A DNA stretch of 64,000 nucleotides from Usnea hakonensis (taxonomy: Eukaryota > Ascomycota > Lecanoromycetes > Lecanorales > Parmeliaceae), in NCBI GenBank assembly GCA_013423325.1, contig BLJB01000211.1, forward strand, positions 1 to 64,000, read 5' to 3'. Of the stretch, positions 11,674-21,576 are shown in pieces. How positions within the stretch are numbered: position 1 is the stretch's first letter; each line of letters opens with the position of its first letter. The notes under the pieces are model-generated. The model searched no databases. It was not told where the DNA came from and was given only the letters and a program-made list of their open reading frames with translations. Made by a program: the position numbers and the translations under genes.

Positions 11674-12058
11674 ATTTGGTGGTTTTTTTGGTGGGGGAAT
11701 GCCAAGCCTTTATTGAACCCCAGTTACCAATCCATGGGATAGCTCCGTGAACGCAAATGGTTGAAGGTCTAAAATTGGAAAACTTTCTAGAATTGGATTC
11801 GTCCTGACTTATCAGAGAACCTTTTATAGGTGGCATTTCTCATTATTCTCGCATCAATATGTTGTAATGTTGATTATATCCTATTCAAAATGATCCGTCT
11901 CGGCAACATTGAGAGGTGCAGAAATCAAGACTTCTATTCCGCTGTTTGGAGCATAAGGACACTCTCCGATGCCGTTTACGAGAGAAGTATATTGAAGAAG
12001 AGATAAATTACTTCAGAGTGAGAAACAGCTCACACTTTGACGAAACGGTTCAATTCCA

Positions 12059-13975
12059 TCAATGTAGAGCGAAAACTTCCTCCGGTGGGGAAAGTGCCCT
12101 CCTCGGACGTGACCAATCCATCCAGACCTCACCAATAAATTTGCTATGCCTTAGCCTTTTCTTCGCAGCTAAAAATGAACCAAATTCTCCGACGTTTAAT
12201 TTCTTCTCATTCAGCAGATGATGAATCCGCGAATCACCGGCTAGGGAATTCTCTTGCAGTTTCAAAGGCCGCAAGATCCAAGTGCAGGTCTTGGAACATT
12301 CAACGCGGATGTCTCCTTCGCATGTGGAAGCTGGAACTGGGAGACGGGAGCCGCTGTGCGTCATAGCAATTTGTTTTCCGTGCACCGAGCTCCGAAAGAA
12401 ACGCTGCGAGTCCAGCAAATCAGTCAGCAGAAGTGCGAGTGAGGACGGTTCTAAAGACGTGTCCTCATGCAGCTTGATATCCAGTGAGCCACGCCGTCGT
12501 GATATCATGGTAGAGAATAGGTTCTTGCGAAATGTTTTCTCGTCCAATGGGTCTAGGACCCCATCCTTCAAGATCTCACGCCACGTATTGTAAACTTCTA
12601 TGCACAAGTCTTTCAACATTTCCTGCGATCGCCTGCTTTTCTCCAATGGCTTACCCTCAGTTGTTTTTATTTGTCGGAGTTCGTTCTGAAATTGGCGTCT
12701 CCGGTCCAAGGGGATAAGATCGACCGATAACACACCACTCACGGTAGTGATGACGTCTAAGTGACGGCCAGCACAAGCGAGAACGGGCGGGTCTCGAATT
12801 ACTACAAAAAACGGCCCTTGCTGGCGGTCTTCCCAGTCGACGGTTCCTCCAGGAGAAAATCCATTGTAGAGTGTATGTAGAGGTCTAGACCAATCAGGCA
12901 CCCAAGAGGGCAGACCCTCTACGCGTTGGTCTGAAGGCAGATCTGACACAAAGGACAGCAGTCTGGGGTTGTCGTACTCTTCGATTGCATAGCGAGCGAA
13001 GTCTATGTAGAGATCTACACAAGGCTTTCTGTAGTCGACCACCAGATCCTGGTCCAAAGCTTCTGAGGCAACTCCAAGGAACGCATATATCATATCGCGA
13101 GGATTGCTGGCTCCAGAGCCTCGGCGAGCTGCTACCACTTGACCCAAGCTCGGCCTGTCAGTTTTCGAAAACAGGCTTCCCTGGTAATCCATTCGAACTC
13201 TGTGCATTTGGTTAAACGATTCGCTAGAATTGACTAGCTTTTGGGACTTGAATCGCGGTTCCAGGCAGTCGTATATCCGATCCCATCGTACTCGAAGCGT
13301 ACCACATTGAACCCACGGATCTCGTGATAGGACCAACTCTTGAAAAACCCAGACACGATTGAACCAAGGCCGCACTAAAAGATCTGCAGCCCCGTTCTCC
13401 GCCACAAGGGTGTCTACATTCTTATCCCTATAGGACCATGAGGAGAGAAGATCCAGAAGCGCCTCTGACGCAGTGGTGAGAGGACCTAGGTAGATGATTG
13501 TGTGCTGTGCTGTCATGTAAATCCTCCCCATCATTGCTACTTGCCGGCTCTTTTCTTCATCATCGTCCTGATTGATACACAGTGCGTCGGCCCATAGGTA
13601 CACCGCTCGGTGTTCATCCTGCAGATCGCTGAGAGCGGCATGGAGGTTTGCTGTCACGTCCACACGCAATCCGTCGGCCAACACCGTACGCGTATTAGTT
13701 TTGTCTCCCCAGACATAGGAAAGAGCGGTATACTGATCGATGAGGTCATCATCATATTTTGAGAGGGTGGTGTAGATGAGGTTACATTGGATTAGCGTGT
13801 CTTCAGGCGTTGTGGCTAAATTGCGTTGAACTCTCCTCGGCTGGAGCAGAATGAGTCGGATTCCGTCTTCCTCGGTGATATTTTTGTACTTGAATGTAGA
13901 TATTCTCCTTTTCTTCCTTGCTCTTTCTCCGCATTGCACCATCTCTTCCTCTCTAGGGATCACGTCAGCCTCCAT
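12059..13975 (-). CDS. Heterokaryon incompatibility (HET) domain protein
   Basis: A single uninterrupted frame of 638 codons. The HET domain covers about residues 82-230. Its hallmark blocks are YTALSYVWGD (82-91), LWADALCINQ (127-136) with a following EKSRQVAMMGRIY, and RPWFNRVWVFQEL. HET domains act in non-self recognition and can trigger cell death when activated. The remaining 400 residues are typical variable HET tail with no second domain I recognise. The start is placed at the ATG at 13,975. An alternative is a later ATG about 11 codons on. The frame is open upstream into casein-kinase-1-like sequence, so the true 5' end is uncertain. Confidence 0.85.
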   Translation of the reverse strand: MEADVIPREEEMVQCGERARKKRRISTFKYKNITEEDGIRLILLQPRRVQRNLATTPEDTLIQCNLIYTTLSKYDDDLIDQYTALSYVWGDKTNTRTVLADGLRVDVTANLHAALSDLQDEHRAVYLWADALCINQDDDEEKSRQVAMMGRIYMTAQHTIIYLGPLTTASEALLDLLSSWSYRDKNVDTLVAENGAADLLVRPWFNRVWVFQELVLSRDPWVQCGTLRVRWDRIYDCLEPRFKSQKLVNSSESFNQMHRVRMDYQGSLFSKTDRPSLGQVVAARRGSGASNPRDMIYAFLGVASEALDQDLVVDYRKPCVDLYIDFARYAIEEYDNPRLLSFVSDLPSDQRVEGLPSWVPDWSRPLHTLYNGFSPGGTVDWEDRQQGPFFVVIRDPPVLACAGRHLDVITTVSGVLSVDLIPLDRRRQFQNELRQIKTTEGKPLEKSRRSQEMLKDLCIEVYNTWREILKDGVLDPLDEKTFRKNLFSTMISRRRGSLDIKLHEDTSLEPSSLALLLTDLLDSQRFFRSSVHGKQIAMTHSGSRLPVPASTCEGDIRVECSKTCTWILRPLKLQENSLAGDSRIHHLLNEKKLNVGEFGSFLAAKKRLRHSKFIGEVWMDWSRPRRALSPPEEVFALH

Positions 13976-14105
13976 CAAGAAATTCTCCGGCTTGATGTCT
14001 CGATGGATGACACTCTTGGAATGGATAGATTCGAGACGGTAAAGGAGCTACTCGACGAGCATCAACACGGTCTTGAGAGAAAACTCGCGGCCGCAGAAGT
14101 TCGAA
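13976..14105 (-). pseudogene. Casein kinase 1-like fragment (catalytic loop)
   Basis: The minus strand reads CGREFSLKTVLMLVE, a stop, then LLYRLESIHSKS and HRDIKPENFLM. This is the helix-E and catalytic-loop region of CK1-family kinases. The single stop (TAG) sits where a glutamine is expected, a C-to-T change. The sequence is in the same frame as the HET ORF that follows and runs into it without a gap. No other CK1 parts adjoin it. Confidence 0.7.
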
Positions 14106-14434
14106 GAACAAACCTTAGTCAGCAGATTCCCCATTTGTGAACCCGATAGACATGAGCCCGGGCTCGTAGCTGTAGTGGACAAAGTGCTCGCCCATCATTT
14201 CGAAGGGACGAAAATCAGAAAGAGTGGGTGCTTATTGGCGCATAAGATGTTTAGTGTTCTCTAGGCAGCAGCCATTCCGTTGATTGGCTGTCAGCCCCGC
14301 AATCCAAAATGACCCACACGCTAGCATGGTCGTCGGAAGCGCGCGCTATCTGCATCTCGTTCTTGATTGTCCATCATCCACTGGGAAAAGACGTGTCATA
14401 AGTCTAAGATTCATTGCCTTCAGAGAAAACTCCA

Positions 14435-16553
14435 ATGCCCCGTAGTCGAAAGCGGCAGCTGTATGTTGAAGCAGAGCCTGCGACTGACTCTTCACCGCCG
14501 CCCATCGCTAAACGACGAAAGCTCGAGAAGCAGCAACGACACAGGACACCCAGCTGGTTTTGGGACAATTTGTCACGGCAGTGGCTAACTCCTCGCACTC
14601 TCCGAGAGTTTGATCGAAGAACGGAGTGGCCTGCTACCCCTTTACCGCCTGATCGGACTGGTAAGGAAGACATTGACCTTGCACAGCTCAAGCGCTTCGC
14701 AAGACACGGTGGACCAAGCCTTGGGCACCTTAGAGCTGTAAGTTTTATCAAACCCTTTTGAAATTGCCTTCTGACTGTATGCCAGTATCCAGAACCCGAA
14801 ACCGCCGTTCCTTCCAATCGAACGATGTCATCAAGCTAATCGGGTTTTAGGAAACGAGCCAGGACTAGAAGAGAATCAGAAATTTCCTCGAAGACGAAGA
14901 AATCCTCTGCATATGACCCCGCCTTTGAGCAGCATCTCATTGATNNNNNNNNNNNNNNNNNNNNNNNNNNNNNNNNNNNNNNNNNNNNNNNNNNNAAACA
15001 TGCAGGCTTTGACTGAAAACACTGTAATGAGCAAGGCATTCCCGATCATTGCTGGCACTGCCAACATTCCATCCCAGGAGAACCTTCTCTTCGGAAACCT
15101 CAAACACCTGACCGATGGCTCTATCACCAAGGCCAGGCCAGACTGCTACGATGGGAGCCGTCCGACGGATCTCAACAAGCAGATCCGGGAAGAGCTAGGG
15201 CCTTACATCGTGCCGTCGACGAACACCGCTGCACCGTGCTTACCCAACTTCTTCACGGAGGGGAAAGGACCCAGTGGGAATACCGCCGTGTGCAAGCGAC
15301 AAGCTTTATATGACGGTGCTTTAGGTGCCCGTGGGATGCATGAGCTTCGGTCATACGTTGACCCAGGGACAGCTTACGACAACAACGCGTATACGATCAC
15401 GTCGACTTATCATGGCGGTTCGGGTGACCTCACGATCTATCCTACTCCATCCAATGATCCCCAGAATCCAATTGAGTATCGCATGACCCAGCTCAACGGT
15501 TGGAAAATGACTGGCAACCCAGAGGCTTTCCGACAAGGAACTAGCGCTTTAAGGAATGCTAGGGACTGGGCGAAAGAGAAACGGGAAGAACTTATGATTG
15601 CGGCAAACGGCAAGGTGCCAGATGCGGAACACTCAGATTTGGTTTCATCCACGCAGAGCTTTGTATCACTGTCATCGACCGAGGACACTCACCCAGAATC
15701 CGAGATATCAACTGACGAGCTTGCCCTGGACGCTGGTACATTTACTAGCTCCAGTCACAGAACTCCGGTCAGAGCCCAAACGAATCTTCCACCCAAAGTT
15801 TCCCCGAATCGACAATCCATGAAAGCGTCTCAAGTCAAGAAGAGGCCTAGCAGGAGACCTGAAGTGCAATCTACCATGCAATCCTCCTCCGCGCCGTCGG
15901 GATATCAGGACCCCGCACAACCTCTTGATAGCCCCTCATGCCTCTTCCTCACCGCCCTCGCGCGCGAAATCCGTTTTCAGATCTACAACCACTTTCTGCT
16001 TCAATACAACCTTATCCACATTGTGCAACCTTTCACACGCAAAGGCCTTCTATCCCGCCGTTGCGCTCTGGAAGTACCCGACATTGACCCTCGTCCTGGC
16101 CATTCCTCTTCGCCCAGTCCGGATTTGGACGATTCAGACGAGCCGCCCCTCGTCTACGAAGGGAATAAACAAGTCATTCAAGACCGGCGTTGGTGTCCTT
16201 TCGAACGCGCCTACGAGCTGCCTAGATATGATACGAGAGCCGTTCTGTTGACGTGCAGAACCACGTATGAAGAAATCGCGCCGATCTTTTATCGCGGCGT
16301 GACATGGTCGATGTGCGATCCACTCGCCTTATTCCGTTTAGAGTCTACCATCCATCCCTCGTACTTCCAATCGATCCAGCACATCCAATTCTCACATGCC
16401 TACTACGCGCTGGGCTGGGATGGATCGACCTTCGGACCCAGCAGTCCTCGATCCGAAAGAGAACAGGTGCTGGGAAACATCAAGCGCGAGCGCTGGGGGG
16501 ATTTCTGGCACATCCTGGCCGGATTGCATGCATTGAAGAGTCTAAAGGTTTAG
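14435..16553 (+). CDS. PD-(D/E)XK-like family protein fused in frame to a DUF7730-like domain (gapped)
   Basis: Exon 1 starts at ATG 14,435 (basic, RKRQLYVEAEP...) and a GTAAGT intron follows HLRA near 14,739. After the N gap a frame of over 500 codons runs to 16,553. Its first half has a fungal nuclease-like signature: ARPDCYDGSRP, then PNFFTEGKGPSG (E-x-K), then a helix QALYDGALGARGMH. The second half, from about 15,930, reads LTALAREIRFQIYNHFL ... LLTCRTTYEEIAPIFYRG, as in DUF7730/F-box-like proteins, and ends at LKSLKV. The frame before the gap (AYDPAFEQHLID) does not join the frame after it if the gap is truly 51 bases. Two genes wrongly read as one remain possible. Confidence 0.5.
14945..14995. 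other. Assembly gap, 51 N
   Basis: A run of 51 N inside the coding region. Flanking reading frames differ by one base, so the real missing length is probably not 51. Confidence 0.99.
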
Positions 16554-17725
16554 ATTATGTTTCGCTCTGATTTCGGCGATGGGGAGCGCCCACCTTAATT
16601 CCCTCCTACAAACCAACCCCCCTACACCCCCGAAAAACCACCCCTCCTTATAATCACACCTCCCTTGTCTTCTCTACGCTCTACTCCTCTCATCTTATCT
16701 CTCATCTCTCGTTGCTCTCACTCTTACTCGTACTCTTATTTAGTATTCTTGTTTGGTATTCTTATCATATATAACTAGCTAACTGACTACCTAGCTACCT
16801 AGGTACCTTACCTTACCTAAGGTAGCCCAAACGCCAACCACCTCTCCCTCCATCCCCCCAGCCTCTTACCCACAGAAACCCATAAAACAATCCTGGTCTA
16901 CTGGGAGGAGAGGAAAGAGAGGGAAAAGGAAGAATGCGGGGTTTGGAGGATTTTTAGGGGGTGGTGAGATTGGGGGTGGTGGAGGGGGGAGTTAGGAGTT
17001 ATGGGGGAGTGGGGAAGAGGATGACTGGGGTTGATGGGGGGGGGAGAGGGGGCATTCACAACCCTTTCCCCCTCCCCTCACCTACCCTTTCCCCATCCCC
17101 CCATCCCCCCATCCCATCCCATCTCCCCATCCCCACTTCCTAAATCCTCCATTCCCTACCCTTAAGCCTCAAAAACCTTACTTGAACCTCAATGTGCTCT
17201 TAAAGCTTTCCCTCCTTCCCTACCTACTTCCCTACCTTAGATACTCAGACATTCGAGAGAGGGTTAATAGGTAGGGAGGGGATTTTTGAATAGTTTGGAA
17301 GCTTGGGTTTGGGTGAAGAGGTTTGGGGTAAGGGATTTTTTTGTTTGGGGTTGGGTTGGGGAGGGGGGGGGGGTGGTTAGGTTTGGGGCGTGTAGGCGAT
17401 GGGGGTTTAGGTTTTGGGGTGGAAGGGGGGGGGATTAGGGGTTTTAAAGGAGACGGGGGAGGGGCTGTGGGGGTTTGGGTGTTTTTTGGGGGTGGGGGAG
17501 GCCTAGACTTTAGGGGGGGTCTCGGTGCTTAGGGGGATAGGACCTGGTGGGGATTTGGGGGGGTCAGAAAAGCTATCTATCCTCACATATGCCTTTTTCT
17601 AATTTGCCCGGGTATATCCCTTCCTCTCTTCTGTAAACGCCAAAACCGCTATGCGTCTTTTCTTACCGAGGTGCGTGACGTGATTCCGTCCGTCCTTCTT
17701 TCCTTCCTACATTCGCTCATCCAAT
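16554..17725. repeat. Low-complexity intergenic DNA with G-rich tract
   Basis: A C-rich stretch (16,600-16,900) is followed by a strongly G-rich plus strand (about 16,900-17,560) with many runs of 4-9 G. A palindromic motif, ACCTTACCTAAGGTA, occurs at about 16,810-16,825; a related one is at 30,645. Frames here encode only glycine-rich low-complexity sequence and are not genes. Confidence 0.7.
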
Positions 17726-18310
17726 TCACCGTTTAATAACCCGCTGCTTCGACAAGAGCTGCGAGATCATAAAATGGCTCACATCCTCATCCGACCAGTA
17801 CGAAAGATGGCTCGCAATGCTTGCCCAGAGGGAGATATCTAGGAGACCCCTAAGACAGGACAGAAAAGTTTCAGTCAGCACTGGCAAGGGCAACACGGAC
17901 ACGAAGAAAAAAGAGAGATAGAGTGGATTTCGGGGAAAAGCCAGACTCACTCTTGTACGCTATAGTCAACACGTCCGTTGCTATTCAGCGCCCTGACCTT
18001 TGCCTCTTCGCGCTCTGAGCCGCTCTTGAATACATCCTGATAAGTCTTCAGAATTGGCAGCGACAACTTCAGAAGTTCTGCAGCGGACTTCGGTGGGGCC
18101 AACGGTCCTCTAAAGGGAACTTACTGACATGTGTTGTGCGTGACTAAAGATCCCATTGGAAGTAAGCCGCGGAGGTACCATATGGCTAACAAGCTCTGCT
18201 TCAGCTTTTCGAAACCACACCTTGATCAAATCCCTACTGCCCTTCGATCATTGAACTCCGACTTCCGCAACGCCATTGCTTCTTCGGCGCTCATGTTATC
18301 GTAGGCTGGA
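17726..18310 (-). pseudogene. DDHD-domain phospholipase, C-terminal fragment
   Basis: Reading from 18,300 downwards: NMSAEEAMALRKSEFNDR, a one-base frameshift, DLIKVWFRKAEAELVSHM, an intron-like gap, then LLKLSLPILKTYQDVFKSG and NGRVDYSVQE. After another probable intron it reads DISLWASIASHLSYWSDEDV and stops at 17,726. The VDYSVQE ... SHLSYWSDEDV pattern matches the C-terminal end of DDHD phosphatidic-acid-preferring phospholipases. The lipase serine motif and most of the protein are absent. Confidence 0.55.
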
Positions 18311-18469
18311 TGACGCTAGCGGGGAGGTCTGTTAGAGGCGCAGTAGATGTTGAAAATTGGCACTCTGTCCGAGTAGAAATGTTAGTGGAGTCTGTATTCT
18401 GGGGGATTTGCAAGGGAGCTTGGCCTCCGGTAGAGGTGACTTGTAGGATCCACCTCCCTGTTGGGCTAG

Positions 18470-18765
18470 TCCCTTATGGCCTCAACAGCCACCCTCGTAG
18501 TATTGATCAAGCCGAAGAAATTGACTTCCAATTGTGTCCTAATCTAGCTATCTGATAGCTCTTCAAAATGTCTACTGTACTCTGCACTATTGACCACCAC
18601 ATCGACACGGCCGGACTTATCAAGTGCGGTTGCAAAGGCTGATTAGCTGTCGCTGAGCTCTGTGATGGCGAGCTTGATAGCGTCGTAGTTCTTTAGGGTA
18701 GTGTGTTCGAAGGAGGGGATCCTTGGTCTGCGCGCTGTGGCGACCGCACTGTCGCCGGTGTCAAC
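18470..18765 (-). pseudogene. SDR pseudogene, third family copy
   Basis: The minus strand gives DTGDSAVATARRP, NYDAIKLAITELSDS, a stop, SAFATALDKSGRVDVVVNSAEY, another stop, then EVNFFGLINTTRVAVEAIRD. It is clearly related to the SDR remnants at 8650 and 45,560 and retains more of the NAG region. Multiple stops make it nonfunctional. Confidence 0.7.
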
Positions 18766-18775
18766 TTCGGAGGGT

Positions 18776-19107
18776 ATCAGCAGCTATGACCCATTCCTTG
18801 TTTCATCCTAACATCTTATTCGACCGATATGGCCTGTGGTCAGGCGATCTGATTTGAAACACAAACTGAACAGTACTGCTTGCGATTGGGTTGTCAAATT
18901 TTGTGGGATTACCGATACCTTAATCCGGCTACTCTGAAGTGGAAGCTGAGTCCGAGTGACTTGGCTGCGGGGTCCAGTGGGCGCTAATTCAGCGCCATGC
19001 ATCTCGCCAAGACTTTTCGCGCCATTGACCACACCATCTGCTATCGAACCCTCCTGCAGTTTCACACCAGTGGCTACATAAAGGTCTACCATCTCATTCC
19101 AATCGAC
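18776..19107. other. No supported gene
   Basis: A minus-strand frame (18,808-19,122) of 104 codons overlaps the first exon of the next gene. Its sequence looks protein-like in places (HVDWNEMVDLYVATGVKLQ) but I recognise no family. Confidence 0.3.
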
Positions 19108-21280
19108 ATGGCCCGCGGTCAAGCAAAGCCAAACATCAAGAATAATCTACGGCAACCTCCAACACCAAAGGATCAAGGTGAAGTGTTCGGGGTTCGTACT
19201 TCGCGTGTCTGAGCTGATCATTTGTAGGGAAGCAGCCTCAAGGCATCAAAAAACAGCAAGCCCCTCGCAAAAGCCTACGTCTACAAGCAATACGACAGTC
19301 CCACAAGCAGTCATCCAAAAGCAATCACACCCAGGAAGTGCAGGCCCCTCTCTCCCCTCCCGCAAGCAATATCCTCGAAGGCAGAAAAGTATGTGCCCTC
19401 ATTGCTTCTCTTACCATGTCGTAGCGCTGACCTGGTTGAGGCACCACAACGCCCGCAAACCCTCCACAAACCATCCACATCCTCTCGAAAACGGAAACAA
19501 GGGCAAGAAGAACAAGAAGTTGGACATCGCTCATCTCGAACCCAAGAGCAGCCTCCTTCGAAGCGACTGCAAATCTCGCCTTCGAGCTGTATCAACAAGA
19601 AAGAATCACATCAGGAGCCGGCGAGTGACGTCAGCGAGGGCATTGACCCTCTCCAGCACTGGATCAAGACTGGAAAGTGGCGGAAAGAGTACTTCAAACA
19701 AGATAGCCAGGTCAGGGAAGATTTCGAGAGGGGCAAGTCACTAGAAGAACCGGGACGAAGGGATTGGTTACAGGAGCATTACACCAGAGAACCATTTCGA
19801 AAAATGCAGGCTTTGACCCATCAACATCATTTCTTCGCGAGGCCTTCCCTTAGCCGCAAGCAATCGCAATCAACCCTCCAGACACCTAGCGATCAATCGT
19901 CGCAGGGAGGCAAAAGCTCTCAATACAATACTGCAGATTATGAAACCCGCCTGGAACGAAAGGGTAGCTACATGCGCAAGTCCCCTTTAGGCATTACAAA
20001 TACGAGTCGAGACCTTTGCCGAACCCTGCTGGAGAAGCAGCAAACAACTCCGCAGGATACATTGTTTCGCGATGACTTGTTTGACGAAACTTGCGAAGGC
20101 GTACGAGGGAGAAATGAAGCCATGATTGTTCGGGATATTACACCGCTCATCTGCCCCTCTGCTCAAGTTTTAAGAATTTTTGGTGCTAAACATCTTAATC
20201 TTCTCTACGAAAGTGTCAACGAAGCCTGGAGTAATATGAACCAGTACGAGGGTACTCTTCCACAACCGGACTACTCGGTTGGATTCGGGCGATCTGCGTT
20301 TACCGAAGAACAACTGGGTAAGCTCAAACCGTTCGTGGGCGAGCCCGGGTTCAAGGTTATTACGTATTTCATGGCTACAACGCGGATATACTTCCCATTC
20401 CTCACCTGCGAGGTCAAATGCGGCGCTGCCGCTCTCGACTTTGCCGATCGCCAGAATGCCCAGAGCATGAGCGTCGCTTTAAGGGCTCTTGTCGTACTTT
20501 TTCGATACGTGAAGCGCGAGAAAGAGCTGGACCGGGAGATCCTCGCCTTTTCCATCTCGCATGATCATACCTCCGTGAGAATCTACGGCCACTACCCGGT
20601 GATTGAAGGGGACAAGACTACTTTCTATCGTCACCCTATTCGTAAATTCGATTTCACCGATGGTGACGAAAAGTGGACTGCCTACAAATTCGTCGAGAAT
20701 GTCTATGATGATTGGATGCCGATTCTGCACAAAAAGATCTGCTCAGCCATCACCCGTCAAGCCCGTCCCGCTAAAACCACTCACCACAGCCACACTCCAA
20801 AACCTGCTCCCGCGCCGGCGCCCGCGCCCGAAACCCAGAGGCGACTACGACTTCCCCAGCAGCAGCGACGTCGAGCTCGACAACACGGGCCTCGGCAAGG
20901 ACGAAGACGAACTTAGTTTCCACGGGACGACTAAACCGCGGCGGAGGAAGCTGAACCCTGTTGTGCAGAAGCGTGGGGGGAAAGTGAAAGAGGGGGCTGG
21001 GAAGCGCTTGGAGAAGACTTATACGAGGAAGAGGGTTGGGGGGTCTGATGTTGAGAATGATGATGGAGATGATGATGATGGCGATGATAGAGAGGAGGGG
21101 AGTGGCGAGGAGAATGGTGTGCATAGGAGAGGGAGGGGGAAGAAGATTCCTGCGCTGGATGGGAAGGCGAAGGATGAGGTGAAGAGGTTGGTGGATAAGT
21201 TTCGAGAGGTGGATGAGTATGCGTTGGATTTTGAGGATATGACGGGGCAGAGTAGCAGTCAGATGATGGATGCGAGATGA
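19108..21280 (+). CDS. DUF7924-like protein with PD-(D/E)XK-type core; C-terminal frame shift
   Basis: Three exons: 19,108-19,177, 19,228-19,388 and 19,441 onward, with introns of 50 and 52 bp (GTGAAG...TAG and GTATGT...GAG, both with CTGA-type branch sites). The first frame ends at 20,916, giving about 568 residues. A basic disordered N-terminus precedes a conserved block with ITYFMATTRIYFPFLTCEVKCG, where E-V-K fits a nuclease-like ExK. IYGHYPVIEG and FYRHPIRKFDF-type strands follow. From about 20,830 a +1 frame continues more plausibly (RGDYDFPSSSDVEL ... acidic ... FREVDEYALDFED) to 21,280. That implies an indel, a missed intron or a sequencing error in the GC-rich PAPAPAP stretch. Function unknown. 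Confidence 0.6.
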
Positions 21281-21576
21281 TTGGTATCTTTCAGTGCAGG
21301 CAAGGATATGTGGTTGAAAGGGCGTTTTCTGAATGTGCTGGCGAAGTTTTTTATATTTCGAGGTAATGCAACTGGAAACGATTGTGGATTTGTATATGGT
21401 CTAGGGGCTGCTGGAGTGGAGGTGTTCTGGGGACAATGATGGTGTGTGTGTACTGGCACGCTGCGCAGGATAACTTAGCTAAGAAATTCGTAGCTGCTCT
21501 TCGCGAAGTGTTTCGATGTCATACGAGCCCCTCGCTTTTTGCAGATGCCCGTGGACAAAGTAGTACTTTTATGGCC

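Noticed and set aside
18808..19122. 104-codon minus-strand frame
   Set aside because: Partly protein-like but unrecognised; overlaps the first exon of a better-supported gene on the plus strand.
19178..19744. 188-codon plus-strand frame
   Set aside because: An out-of-frame reading through introns 1 and 2 of the DUF7924-like gene.
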